Counted from the stretch's first letter, positions 44,287 to 51,565 are shown. The stretch: DNA of 64,000 nucleotides from Sphingomonas abaci (GCF_014199625.1 NZ_JACHNY010000005.1:272825-336824); one strand, 5' to 3'. Notes: generated by a model from the letters alone, not told the origin. Translations and numbers: made by a program.

Positions 44287-44298
44287 CAACCATGACAC

Positions 44299-44481
44299 AA
44301 GGTTAGGTTAGACACCTTTTCGAATACCCATATTCTGATATGGCTGCTTAGCTGCTTGCTACCAAGGTAGTTTTACTTAATGAATGAGAATAGGATGTTT
44401 CACATCCTGCCGCAGCGTATTGTCTAAATTCCTAATTTTAGACGTGATCCATGAGCGACATGTTCAGGCTACTTCTCTCAA
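44299..44481. promoter_or_regulatory. AT-rich intergenic region with several inverted repeats
   Basis: No gene is seen. Three structures stand out: CCATAT-TCTG-ATATGG (44328-44343), AGGATG-TTTCA-CATCCT near 44392-44408, and GTCTAAA-N8-TTTAGAC (44422-44443). The first lies upstream of the HIRAN gene and may be its operator; the last may be the end of the DUF6941 transcript or a site for the XRE regulator. Confidence 0.5.
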
Positions 44482-44874
44482 TTACTCGTCTTGCCTAATT
44501 TCCCGGGATAGAATTAATGTTCTTTCATACCCGTCACTTGTTAGGTAGAAACCAAATTGACCCGGCTCCCCAAACTTGAAGGTGCCATGAGGGACCACCC
44601 CAACTACTGCTGTAGAATAGGGTCCAATTTGAGCGCCTTCTAACGGCATGACCCCAACGACAACTCCGTCAACCTCAACTTCGACTCTAGTCGGGGGCAG
44701 CTCTGCGGGACCCTTTATCATTATCTCGAAATATACCGACACACTCAAATCGCAAGGAAATCCAGCAACACCAATATTACCAGACATCACATTGACAAGG
44801 GTATGCTGATTGTCTCGCGATTCTGTTACATACTCACAAAGAACGGCATTGCCGATTTTGAACATGCTTAGCAT
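44482..44874 (-). CDS. DUF6941-like protein
   Basis: A 130-aa protein beginning MLSMFKIGNAVLCEYV; an in-frame ATG at 44865 fits the family start MFKIGN. The pattern of an N-terminal hydrophobic/aromatic strand, TLVNVMSGNIG, and later beta segments (EIMIKGPAEL, RVEVEVDGVVVGVMPLEG) resembles DUF6941 proteins, whose function is unknown. Its start overlaps the stop of the XRE gene, making a likely three-gene unit 45775-44482. It is markedly lower in GC than the flanking phage genes. Confidence 0.6.
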   Translation of the reverse strand: MLSMFKIGNAVLCEYVTESRDNQHTLVNVMSGNIGVAGFPCDLSVSVYFEIMIKGPAELPPTRVEVEVDGVVVGVMPLEGAQIGPYSTAVVGVVPHGTFKFGEPGQFGFYLTSDGYERTLILSREIRQDE

Positions 44875-45281
44875 TTCACTTCAACTTTCTTGTCCAGCAT
44901 GCCAGTAAGGGTGCCGTTAGCCACCTTAACCGCGCCAGCTTTTCGCATTTTCACAAGTCTTATCGGTTTCTCTGAAAAGGCGTCTGAATAGTAGTTCGCT
45001 TTTACAACTTTGTTTAAGTCAATAAAATTCATTTCTGGCCTAAAGTTTATCGCGCGCGCAAGATTGTGCATTACTCGTATACTAACAGCACTTTCCCCGG
45101 AAAGAATATTATTAACCTGCTCTACATCTATACCAAGCCTTTCGGCGATGTATTGCTCATCAAGTCCCCGGCTTTTCGCTCCTTCGATAATCTTCTGAAG
45201 CTGCCTCCAAGTTTTTAGTTGAAAAGCATGCCAGCGATCTAGCAACTCGTCGTCGGGAATTTTAATTTCCGTGCCCGTCAT
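44868..45281 (-). CDS. XRE-type HTH regulator (antitoxin-like)
   Basis: A 137-aa protein. The helix-turn-helix is at about residues 38-85: SRGLDEQYIAERLGIDVEQVNNILSG followed by SIRVMHNLARAINFR. The C-terminal part (SEKPIRLVKMRKAGAVKV) is basic. It starts at ATG 45281, overlapping the upstream gene's stop (ATGA), the usual order for a toxin-first (HigBA-like) pair. Whether the upstream protein is a toxin is not shown by sequence. Confidence 0.72.
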   Translation of the reverse strand: MTGTEIKIPDDELLDRWHAFQLKTWRQLQKIIEGAKSRGLDEQYIAERLGIDVEQVNNILSGESAVSIRVMHNLARAINFRPEMNFIDLNKVVKANYYSDAFSEKPIRLVKMRKAGAVKVANGTLTGMLDKKVEVKC

Positions 45282-45775
45282 TGCTCTAACCTCACATTGC
45301 TGATGCAATGGAAAAGTGAATGCCCGCTATGAGGCCTGCTGTCTTTGAACAGGAAATTCCATCGATCAACCGCTCTATCACGCGCTTCGTCATAGGCATC
45401 ACCTTCCAGTTCGTGCCTAAACTTCCTCTCAAGCCCAATGAATTTATCGTAATCCACAAAAAAGCCAATTATTCTTGCGTGTGGTGTAAAGGTTATTTTG
45501 TAAACCCAAACGTCAAGACCAGGCGGTTGTAGTTTTTTTAAGGTTTGATTATTATCTAGAACGGCCTCACCTTTAACATACTCTCCAATAGCCGCCCTTA
45601 CTCTTGATCTATAAACCCTGCTCTTCGTAGTGCCTTCAGGAGATGTTAACCAACGCATATGCTTTGCCGACATCAGGAAGACTCTTTTGGCCGCCTCATC
45701 AGGATCCATATGAGGTATATAGCGCAATAGCCTATTTTGAGACTCTAACGCCGCCAATTTTTTTAGAATGGTCAT
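45278..45775 (-). CDS. Basic protein of unknown function, toxin-like position
   Basis: A 165-aa protein starting MTILKKLAALESQNRLLRYI. It is rich in Arg/Lys/His. A central VRAAIGEYVKGEAV precedes LKKLQPPGLDVWVYKITFT and a conserved-looking IGFFVDYDKFIGLERKFRH. The layout (KITFTPHARIIGFF... beta hairpin with aromatics) loosely recalls RelE/HigB-type RNases, but no catalytic motif was recognised. It is coupled to an XRE gene and is AT-rich, which suggests acquired cargo. Its function is unassigned. Confidence 0.6.
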   Translation of the reverse strand: MTILKKLAALESQNRLLRYIPHMDPDEAAKRVFLMSAKHMRWLTSPEGTTKSRVYRSRVRAAIGEYVKGEAVLDNNQTLKKLQPPGLDVWVYKITFTPHARIIGFFVDYDKFIGLERKFRHELEGDAYDEARDRAVDRWNFLFKDSRPHSGHSLFHCISNVRLEQ

Positions 45776-45838
45776 GAATTTTAACCGGCGTGAGCGAGGC
45801 GGATATGGACGGGTGCAAGGATTGCATCGCAAAGCATT

Positions 45839-46594
45839 TTAGTGCCTTTTTATAGAGCCGATTACCCGCCCGTGAATCAGGATGTCAGTGCGACTGACTT
45901 CCTGATTATCGACATCCGGGTTATCGCTGATCACCAGCACTCGGTCCGGCCCTACGGCGCGCAACCGCTTCACCGCGCCTAGTCCAAACAGCCAGATAGC
46001 CCAGATACGATCCTGGGCGTTCAGGTCGCGCTGGTTGACGTCGATGAAGAGCAGGTCGCGATCGTGCAGGGTGGGCTGCATTGAGTCCCCGATGCCGTCT
46101 ACGATCCTTATGCGATCAGGCGGCGTGACGGTCATGCTGCGAAGGAAGCCGATGTCGAACTCGAACGCCTCGCCGTCGACATAGCTGGAGTCGAGATCTG
46201 CGCCTGGCCCCATGGAGTAGGACAGGTCTAGGCGCGTCACCGGTGCGGTTTCTCCGCTGTCTACGGACTTCATTCGAGGCTGATCGGACTGTTCAGGCCG
46301 CTGCCTTGGCGCGCCTTGTCGCGGTTGCTCTATTTTTACTGGCGGGCTGCCGCCCTCGCGCGGGTGCACCATCTCGACCAACGTCTCGTCTGGAAAGGCT
46401 AGAACGGTTTCCATAGCCCGCAGCACCTTGGGGCTCGGTCGCTTCACCTTGCCGCGCTCGACATCCCAGAGCGGCTTACCAGTGGTGCCGAGTATTTTCT
46501 GAAGATCGCTATCAAAAGAGTCGCGCGTCCGATTAGAGGCAGCGATAGCATTGGCCAGCGCAATTTGAAGCGGGGAACGGTCGTCATCGGCCAT
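45839..46594 (-). CDS. Phage repressor, S24/LexA-type
   Basis: A 251-aa CI-like regulator. The N-terminal region (about 1-75) includes an HTH-like helix set (SDLQKILGTTGKPLWDVERG). The C-terminal S24 domain has the Ser/Lys dyad: Ser171 in GIGDSMQPTL and Lys209 in LGAVKRL. No canonical Ala-Gly cleavage site was found, but it may use a variant. It lies between the two operator pairs and is divergent from the Cro-like gene, so it most likely binds the GTAGGG-N4-CCCTAC sites. The binding is inferred. Confidence 0.88.
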   Translation of the reverse strand: MADDDRSPLQIALANAIAASNRTRDSFDSDLQKILGTTGKPLWDVERGKVKRPSPKVLRAMETVLAFPDETLVEMVHPREGGSPPVKIEQPRQGAPRQRPEQSDQPRMKSVDSGETAPVTRLDLSYSMGPGADLDSSYVDGEAFEFDIGFLRSMTVTPPDRIRIVDGIGDSMQPTLHDRDLLFIDVNQRDLNAQDRIWAIWLFGLGAVKRLRAVGPDRVLVISDNPDVDNQEVSRTDILIHGRVIGSIKRH

Positions 46595-46631
46595 GTAGGT
46601 CGTGTCCCACACGTCGCTCAGGACTGAAAGG

Positions 46632-46678
46632 CTAGGGTTTGCCCTACTTTTCGCGCTTGACCGTAGGGCGCACCCTAC
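46632..46678. promoter_or_regulatory. Right operator pair of the phage repressor
   Basis: Site C is CTAGGG-TTTG-CCCTAC (46632-46647); site D is GTAGGG-CGCA-CCCTAC (46663-46678). The start-to-start distance is again 31 bp. D lies between the -35 and -10 of the rightward promoter; C lies upstream, toward the repressor gene. Confidence 0.82.
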
Positions 46679-46684
46679 GATATT
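46657..46684 (+). promoter_or_regulatory. Rightward early promoter (pR-like), leaderless product
   Basis: -35 TTGACC (46657-46662), spacer of 16 bp exactly filled by operator D, -10 GATATT (46679-46684). The start of transcription is predicted around 46691, only a few bases before ATG 46694, so the first mRNA would have almost no leader. Confidence 0.65.
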
Positions 46685-46693
46685 GCACTCTTC

Positions 46694-46897
46694 ATGACGA
46701 AAGCCTTGCTCACCGACATCGACGCTTTCCTCGAAAAGCATGGGGTAACTCCAGTGTCGTTTGGGCGGCAGGCGATGCGTGATCCGCACTTCGTCCGTGA
46801 TCTAAGAGCAGGCCGGCGGGTGTGGCCTGAGACTGAACAGCGAGTGCGCTCGTTCATGACCGCGTTCCGCAGCCAGCCTGATCAGGTGGCGGCATGA
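46694..46897 (+). CDS. Cro-like early regulator
   Basis: A 67-aa helical, basic protein (FLEKHGVTPVSFGRQAMRDPHFVRDLRAGRRVWPET) with an HTH-like spacing: helix, turn, recognition-type DPHFVRDLRAGR. It is the first gene after the operator-bearing rightward promoter, divergent from the repressor, the position of cro. No ribosome binding site is seen, in line with a leaderless mRNA. The regulatory role is inferred from position. Confidence 0.7.
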   Translation: MTKALLTDIDAFLEKHGVTPVSFGRQAMRDPHFVRDLRAGRRVWPETEQRVRSFMTAFRSQPDQVAA

Positions 46898-47169
46898 CCA
46901 CCTGCGCCCGCTGCGGCGCTGGTCGCTGGCATCCTGAGATCTTCCAATGCCTTGCTGATGACTGCGAGCTTCGCGGGCTGACCTCCCGCGCAAGCGCCGA
47001 TGTGCTTTCTCCCGACGCATCGGCGGTCCTCCCTTTGGTCCCCTTCGCCGGCCACGTTGCAGCCGTGGCCGGCGAGTTTTTCGACGATCGCTCGCGCGAC
47101 GGCGAGACGTACAGCTTTGGGAGCGAGATGCAGGTCGGCGGTGTCCATGCTCATAGAGGTACGCTGTGA
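46894..47169 (+). CDS. Small phage protein with Cys motif, 91 aa
   Basis: Starts MTTCARCGAGRWHP with a CxxC pair and CLADDCEL shortly after, suggesting a zinc finger; the C-terminal half is acidic and Gly-rich. ATGA overlap with the Cro-like gene and GTGA overlap with the next, so the early rightward operon is tightly coupled. Function unknown. Confidence 0.6.
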   Translation: MTTCARCGAGRWHPEIFQCLADDCELRGLTSRASADVLSPDASAVLPLVPFAGHVAAVAGEFFDDRSRDGETYSFGSEMQVGGVHAHRGTL

Positions 47170-47648
47170 CGAACCCGCACATCCACCCAAGCTACCGCAC
47201 CGTTCCCGCGAGTTTGCTGCTTGAGACGCTCGGCGAGAGCCTGGCTGCAATCAAGGAAGCCGATGGGGCGACCTGGTCGGACATGGGCCGGGTTCTCGGC
47301 AAGAGTTCCGACCGGGCGGCGGCTTACGCGGGCGGCATGGGTGACATGGGCGCGGTGTCGTTTCTGTTTGGCTGCCGTGAATGGGACGGCCGCTTCGCCA
47401 ATGAGGCGTTGGCTCTAGTGGGTATGCGCCTTGCGCCCCTGAGCGCCCCTTCTCAGCCCGAGGATCGCAGCTCCCTGCGGGTGCTCGGTGCACTGATCGC
47501 AAAGAAGGCCGCTGCTCTGGAAGACGGCGTCGTCGACGATGCCGAGCTGGAAGACATGTGGCCCGAAATCGAAGCTCTTTCCAACCACATCGACCGCTTG
47601 CGGATGCGTCGCCGGGCCGACGCTCTGCGGCTACCCGACCACACCTGA
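47166..47648 (+). CDS. Phage early protein, 160 aa, HTH-like
   Basis: GTG start overlapping the previous stop. The middle WSDMGRVLGKSSDRAAAYAGG resembles a helix-turn-helix, and the C-terminal half is helical (MWPEIEALSNHIDRLRMRR). Likely a regulator or accessory replication protein; no named family. Confidence 0.6.
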   Translation: MTNPHIHPSYRTVPASLLLETLGESLAAIKEADGATWSDMGRVLGKSSDRAAAYAGGMGDMGAVSFLFGCREWDGRFANEALALVGMRLAPLSAPSQPEDRSSLRVLGALIAKKAAALEDGVVDDAELEDMWPEIEALSNHIDRLRMRRRADALRLPDHT

Positions 47649-47685
47649 GATAACCGCAGGTCTGACCCGCATCGGAGTATGATCA

Positions 47686-47823
47686 ATGCAACTGATAGGC
47701 ACTGGGCCTGCGGAGAAGGCCGTAGGACCGAAGGCAGACTCGCGCCCGGCTTACCCGGTTATCATTCCAGCGCTCGGTCCCGCGTGGAACGACGCTGTGG
47801 CTCGGCTGATGTCCCGTGGCTGA
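47686..47823 (+). CDS. Small phage protein, 45 aa
   Basis: MQLIGTGPAEKAVGPKADSR... ending AVARLMSRG. CGGAG lies 8 nt upstream of ATG 47686. Its stop lies inside the following small zinc-finger gene. Function unknown. Confidence 0.5.
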   Translation: MQLIGTGPAEKAVGPKADSRPAYPVIIPALGPAWNDAVARLMSRG

Positions 47824-47995
47824 CGCGGTCGACGTGGCGCAGGAGGTCAATGACCTGCACCTGCGCGCCAGCCTTGCCGCTGCCCGCCAGCCGGTTGCGA
47901 TCGGTACACCTGGCGAGTGCCAGAAGTGCGGTGACGACATGCCCCGCTTGGTCGGTGGCCTGTGCGGCTTCTGCCGCGATGGGCGGCGCCGGTGA
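47816..47995 (+). CDS. DksA/TraR-like C4 zinc-finger protein, 59 aa
   Basis: Begins at GTG 47816 (VADAVDVAQEVNDLH). The second half carries the C4 zinc finger CQKCGDDMPR...LCGFCRDGRR, as in small phage DksA/TraR-type proteins that bind RNA polymerase's secondary channel. The ribosome binding site is poor, but translation may be coupled to the gene upstream; GTGA overlap with the gene downstream. Confidence 0.6.
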   Translation: MADAVDVAQEVNDLHLRASLAAARQPVAIGTPGECQKCGDDMPRLVGGLCGFCRDGRRR

Positions 47996-48591
47996 ACCGG
48001 GCGTGCTCCGATTGCGGTTGCTCGATCACCGCGAAGAACCGCTCCGGGCGGTGCCGCCCTTGCTGCGTCCGTCGCTTTAGCACCGATCCCGCCCTCAATG
48101 AAAAGAGGCGGGAGCGCTTGGCGGCAAAAGTCCAGGATGAAGGATACAAGGCCCGGCATCGCGCTGGCTCGAAGCGTGGAGCGGCCAACCGGGTCGCCAA
48201 TCCCCTTCATCTGGAGCGCCTTCAGGAGATCGGCCGAACGTACGGACGGGCCAATCTCGCACTGGGACAGACCGAGGAGGCGCGTCAGAAGATCGGGGAT
48301 ACGTTGCGTCGCCGGCATCTGGCTTGGTGCCCGGAGGAATACTGGCCGATGAACCAGCTTTTGAAGCGAGCCGGCTATTGCCTTCCCGAGCGCAAGGAGA
48401 TGATTGCCGCTGAGGTCGCGCGAGCCAAGAAGGCCGCAGCTCCGCAGGCCGCAGTGAAGCAGGCTGAACCTTTGACGTTCGAACAGCAGATGGAGCGGGT
48501 TCGCAACGGCGCAAAGCTCACCACTGTTCCCGACACCCGCCCCACCGGCCCGGCCTACAGCCTCGTCGGCAACGCAACGGGGATGCTGTGA
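47992..48591 (+). CDS. Phage zinc-finger protein, 199 aa, function unknown
   Basis: Starts GTG 47992 overlapping the previous stop. The N-terminus has paired cysteines (RACSDCGCSITAK...CRPCCVRRF) followed by a long basic helical part (NEKRRERLAAKVQDEGYKAR, RQKIGDTLRRRHLAWCPEEYW) and an Ala/Glu-rich tail. It looks DNA- or RNA-binding. No family assigned. Confidence 0.6.
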   Translation: MNRACSDCGCSITAKNRSGRCRPCCVRRFSTDPALNEKRRERLAAKVQDEGYKARHRAGSKRGAANRVANPLHLERLQEIGRTYGRANLALGQTEEARQKIGDTLRRRHLAWCPEEYWPMNQLLKRAGYCLPERKEMIAAEVARAKKAAAPQAAVKQAEPLTFEQQMERVRNGAKLTTVPDTRPTGPAYSLVGNATGML

Positions 48592-48773
48592 CCCCCTACG
48601 ACGCACCCATGATCCGCGCGGTCATTCGGCAGTTGCAATCCGACCAGTTCGCGCGGGTGCGTCCCTCTGACTTTCACCGGTGGCCGGTGACCGCGATCAC
48701 CCCGACCGCCGTCATCGAAGAGCTGATCGCGAATGAACAGACGCGTCGCGCTGCTCTCAAGCAGGGAGAATGA
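48588..48773 (+). CDS. Small phage protein, 61 aa
   Basis: GTG start overlapping the previous stop (GTGA). Sequence MTPYDAPMIRAVIRQLQSDQF..., helical, ending RRAALKQGE. The next gene starts 2 bp after its stop. Function unknown. Confidence 0.55.
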   Translation: MTPYDAPMIRAVIRQLQSDQFARVRPSDFHRWPVTAITPTAVIEELIANEQTRRAALKQGE

Positions 48774-48775
48774 CC

Positions 48776-48934
48776 GTGAACATGGTACTCCGCTTCCTTC
48801 CCCGTGCCGAGATTGGCCGCATCAGCGGTCAGTCGATGACGGTGGGTCGTCCAGGCGATGGCTGGTACATTGCGTTCGAATGGCTGGGCTGGGCCACGAT
48901 CTTAGAGCTCATGCGGTCGGTGCGTAATGACTGA
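48776..48934 (+). CDS. Small phage protein, 52 aa
   Basis: GTG 48776 is preceded by AGGGAG with 7-nt spacing; an ATG at 48770 is too close to that site. Sequence VNMVLRFLPRAEIGRISGQS... with an aromatic WYIAFEWLGWATILELM hydrophobic end. Its stop overlaps the next start. Function unknown. Confidence 0.5.
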   Translation: MNMVLRFLPRAEIGRISGQSMTVGRPGDGWYIAFEWLGWATILELMRSVRND

Positions 48935-49205
48935 GGCGGCGACCTGCGCCGCAAAAGCGGCTCATTCTTCCACATTCAGCGTCGCGCGAATGATGGGTCT
49001 CACCACTGCAGCGACGATGCTCGGCGGTCAGTCGGAGTTGGCGGAGGCACTTGGCATTCAGCCTCGCAGCCTGCGCGCGAAGTTCTCCGCAGAGCGCGGC
49101 GTCAGCGATGACGATCTGCGCTCGGCGGCTGATGCTCTCGACCGGCAGGCCAAGCGCATCATGGCGCACGCTGAGAAGCTGCGTACCGAGGCTGCTGCTG
49201 CGTGA
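48927..49205 (+). CDS. Phage HTH-like protein, 92 aa
   Basis: Contains MLGGQSELAEALGIQPRSLR, a helix-turn-helix-like segment, then SDDDLRSAADALDRQAKRI. Possibly a transcriptional or replication regulator in the early operon; overlaps both neighbours. Confidence 0.6.
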   Translation: MTEAATCAAKAAHSSTFSVARMMGLTTAATMLGGQSELAEALGIQPRSLRAKFSAERGVSDDDLRSAADALDRQAKRIMAHAEKLRTEAAAA

Positions 49206-49861
49206 CCTTCTCCGCGCTCATCAGGAACATGGCGGCGGCTGGGGCGACCATCGATGCGATCGCGTTGGCGGTCGAAGCGATCGAGCGCGCCCAGGCGGTG
49301 GCCGATGCTCCACGGGCGGCGGCACGCGAGCGCAAGCGCCGGCAGCGGGAACGTGACCGTGAGCGTGACATGTCACGCGACAGTCACGCGACGGTCACGG
49401 GACAAGGGCGTGACGTACCCGCCCCCGCCCCCTCTCCCCTTTCTTCCCCCCAGACCCCCCAACAAACCCCACACCCCCACCCCCACCCGGAAGGGACCGA
49501 CGCACGTACGCGTAAGGCCCGCTCGACCGCCTGGCCCTGCCCCCAGGGGGTCGATCCGGCTCACTGGACGGACATGCTGGCCAACCGGAAGTCGAAGCGA
49601 TTGGCGAACACGGCAACGGCTCATGCTGGGGTGCTTCGCGACTTGGCCAAGTTCTCGGACGAGGAGTGGCCGCCCGGTCGGATCGTCCAACACGCCGCTG
49701 AGCGCGGCTGGGGAGCAATCTTCGACCCTCGACCCAAGCAATCGACTGGAAGCAGCAATGGCCACCGAGATTATTCAGCACGACGCAGCGGCAACGGGAT
49801 GCTCGATGCCATCATTGACCTCGAACGTGCAGACCGTGCTGGCGCGGGCTTTCGAGGCTGA
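49202..49861 (+). CDS. Phage replication-organiser-like protein
   Basis: A 219-aa protein from GTG 49202. The N-terminal helical part ends in a highly basic RERKRRQRERDRERDMSRD stretch, followed by a Pro/His-rich low-complexity linker (SPQTPQQTPHPHPHPEG) and a C-terminal domain with DPAHWTDMLANRKSKRLANT and EEWPPGRIVQHAAERGWG, as in phage replication initiator C-terminal domains. Its last 104 bp are shared out of frame with the next gene. A replisome-loading role is likely but unproven. Confidence 0.65.
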   Translation: MTFSALIRNMAAAGATIDAIALAVEAIERAQAVADAPRAAARERKRRQRERDRERDMSRDSHATVTGQGRDVPAPAPSPLSSPQTPQQTPHPHPHPEGTDARTRKARSTAWPCPQGVDPAHWTDMLANRKSKRLANTATAHAGVLRDLAKFSDEEWPPGRIVQHAAERGWGAIFDPRPKQSTGSSNGHRDYSARRSGNGMLDAIIDLERADRAGAGFRG

Positions 49862-50342
49862 CGCGGTCTTCACTGCTCGCGAGATCGCACTAATCGAACC
49901 GGTGGCAAAGGCTGTTGCGGTGCCGCAGCCTGCCGATGAGAAGTTCCTGCGTCAGTCCCTAGGCGGGTTGTCCGCAGCTCTCCCCAGCCAGTCGACCGAT
50001 GTGGTTTCCGGCAACCTCAAGCTCCGGGCGTACATGTCAATGCTAGAGGGCTGCGACGAACGGGCGCTCGCCTATGCGTGCCGCCGCTGCCTGGACGAAC
50101 TCGACTGGATGCCGACCGTGCACCAGATCAAGGAGCGCATGGCCAAATGGGTCAGCCCGGAGGAGGCCGCCATCCGCCGTGCCCGCGCAATCATCCGTGC
50201 TGGGCGCCGCGCGCCGGAACAGAACGACGTTGCCGCCATCCCGCCGGAGGAGGTCGATCGGGTCAACGCCTTCCTACGGACCCGAGGCATTGCAACGCAG
50301 TTCGCCCCAGACGGCACCACCTTTCAGGCCCAAGCGGCCTGA
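49758..50342 (+). CDS. Phage replication accessory protein, 194 aa
   Basis: Starts at ATG 49758 within the upstream gene, overlapping it by 104 bp in another frame. The helical C-terminal half (LKLRAYMSMLEGCDERALAY, MPTVHQIKERMAKWVSPEE) resembles proteins that pair with phage initiators as helicase loaders. No Walker motif is seen, so it is not a DnaC-type ATPase. Function inferred from place only. Confidence 0.55.
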   Translation: MATEIIQHDAAATGCSMPSLTSNVQTVLARAFEADAVFTAREIALIEPVAKAVAVPQPADEKFLRQSLGGLSAALPSQSTDVVSGNLKLRAYMSMLEGCDERALAYACRRCLDELDWMPTVHQIKERMAKWVSPEEAAIRRARAIIRAGRRAPEQNDVAAIPPEEVDRVNAFLRTRGIATQFAPDGTTFQAQAA

Positions 50343-50374
50343 CCACCACAGAGAATAGAGCAGGGAGCAAGAGG

Positions 50375-50524
50375 GTGCAGCAGCAGGCAATTGGGCCGAT
50401 CGCCAAGTGGGCGGCGGAGAAGGTGGTGGAGGCAGCAGCGGATGTTGCAGCCCGACAAATTCAGAAACGAGTGAAGCAGATGGCGATGCGGAAGGTCGCT
50501 TCTATCAGGCGGAGGGCACGGTAA
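50375..50524 (+). CDS. Small basic phage protein, 49 aa
   Basis: GTG 50375, VQQQAIGPIAKWAAEKVVEA, ending in an Arg/Lys-rich tail; a single amphipathic helix with charged end. The stop overlaps the next gene's start (TAATG). Function unknown. Confidence 0.5.
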   Translation: MQQQAIGPIAKWAAEKVVEAAADVAARQIQKRVKQMAMRKVASIRRRAR

Positions 50525-51147
50525 TGGGACGGCCGAAGGGCAAGCTGAGCAAGGGACAGCCACGCGGGGCGCGATCGGCATCGGGGCGCAAGCGTGATCG
50601 CACGCCGCAGGAAGCGGGGCCCTGTGAGGGGGTGCAGCGTCGGCGCGAGCTCTACAGGCTGCCCGCCAATGACGTCGGCGAGCCCGACGCCAAGGCGCGG
50701 GAGGCGCGGAAGGGCAAGCAGGAGACGGACACCTGTGATGCGCTGGGCCGGGCTTATTGCGCTGGCCTTCTGGGGTCAGGGCGCCAAGCTGAGGACCGCC
50801 TAAACGCGGGTCGTGGTCTCGCGTCATCATATTGGCGTTCGTATGGCTTCAGCACGCCGGACAGCCTCGCCCGATTCCAGCCGCAGCAGGGATCAGCCAA
50901 GGAAGACCCGGCACGTGATCAGCGCCGCGAAGAAAGCCTGAATCGATGCCTGAACCTGATCAACTCGGCAGGCCGTCACGTCCGGTTCGCCTTCGATCAG
51001 CTGGTAGTGGACCCCAATCCCGATATGGGGCCTGTATGGCTCGACGCGATCGTAGCGGCGCACCGTTCAAGCCCGCCTCGACCTGCTCCAGCATCGGCTC
51101 TGCGTCAGCTGGAGCATGCCCTTGATGGCCTTGATTTGATCGCTTGA
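50524..51147 (+). CDS. Phage protein, 207 aa, last of the early rightward operon
   Basis: Starts MGRPKGKLSKGQPRGARSAS, a basic arm, then a helical core with CDALGRAYCAGLLGSGRQAEDRLNAGRG and YWRSYGFSTPDSLARF. Its position at the end of the early operon would suit an antiterminator or late regulator, but the family was not recognised. Confidence 0.6.
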   Translation: MGRPKGKLSKGQPRGARSASGRKRDRTPQEAGPCEGVQRRRELYRLPANDVGEPDAKAREARKGKQETDTCDALGRAYCAGLLGSGRQAEDRLNAGRGLASSYWRSYGFSTPDSLARFQPQQGSAKEDPARDQRREESLNRCLNLINSAGRHVRFAFDQLVVDPNPDMGPVWLDAIVAAHRSSPPRPAPASALRQLEHALDGLDLIA

Positions 51148-51221
51148 CGTTCCTGTTTATTTCTGGCAGGTAGTCACAGTGCACGATGTGCGCTTGGAGC
51201 CGCGCCCGCGAGGGTTGCGGC

Positions 51222-51247
51222 TCTTGTGCATTCTGGTGGGTGGCCCG
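51222..51247 (+). terminator. Possible weak hairpin after the early operon
   Basis: Between 51148 and 51252 a GAGCCGC...GCGGCTC stem (loop about 13 nt) is followed by only a short T-poor stretch. It may end the early transcript. No gene was seen in this 105-bp space. Low confidence. Confidence 0.25.
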
Positions 51248-51252
51248 CTTCG

Positions 51253-51558
51253 TCAGATTGCGATTGGGAAGTCCGGCCGCTGAGCGAGATCGGCCATATC
51301 GTTAAAGCCCAACGTCATCGAGCTATCAGCAAACTGGATAATCAGCCTGGCTCGCTTGCTCACGTCACATGAGAGAGCCTGATTGACCATGTCGCTCAAC
51401 CGGCCCCGATCAAGCCTTACGTATCTGGAACCACCATCTTCTTGTATAAAGAGCGCACTCTCTGCCCTCCAGTCCACCGCGTCCACAATCCGTCTCCAAA
51501 AGCGTCGGCAGCCAATCGGTGGCAGCCTGTCGGCGTTCCCGCTTTCGCCTTGGATCAA
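51253..51558 (-). CDS. Hypothetical phage protein, 101 aa
   Basis: Minus-strand gene between the early and late operons. Sequence includes WRRIVDAVDWRAESALFIQEDGGSRYVRLDRGRLSDMV with alternating hydrophobic strands and a helical end. It may be lysogenic cargo (a moron). No family recognised. Confidence 0.5.
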   Translation of the reverse strand: MIQGESGNADRLPPIGCRRFWRRIVDAVDWRAESALFIQEDGGSRYVRLDRGRLSDMVNQALSCDVSKRARLIIQFADSSMTLGFNDMADLAQRPDFPIAI

Positions 51559-51565
51559 AGTGATT

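Noticed and set aside
45010..45198. Plus-strand frame antisense to the XRE gene
   Set aside because: Shadow frame; the minus-strand HTH gene is coherent and coupled to neighbours.
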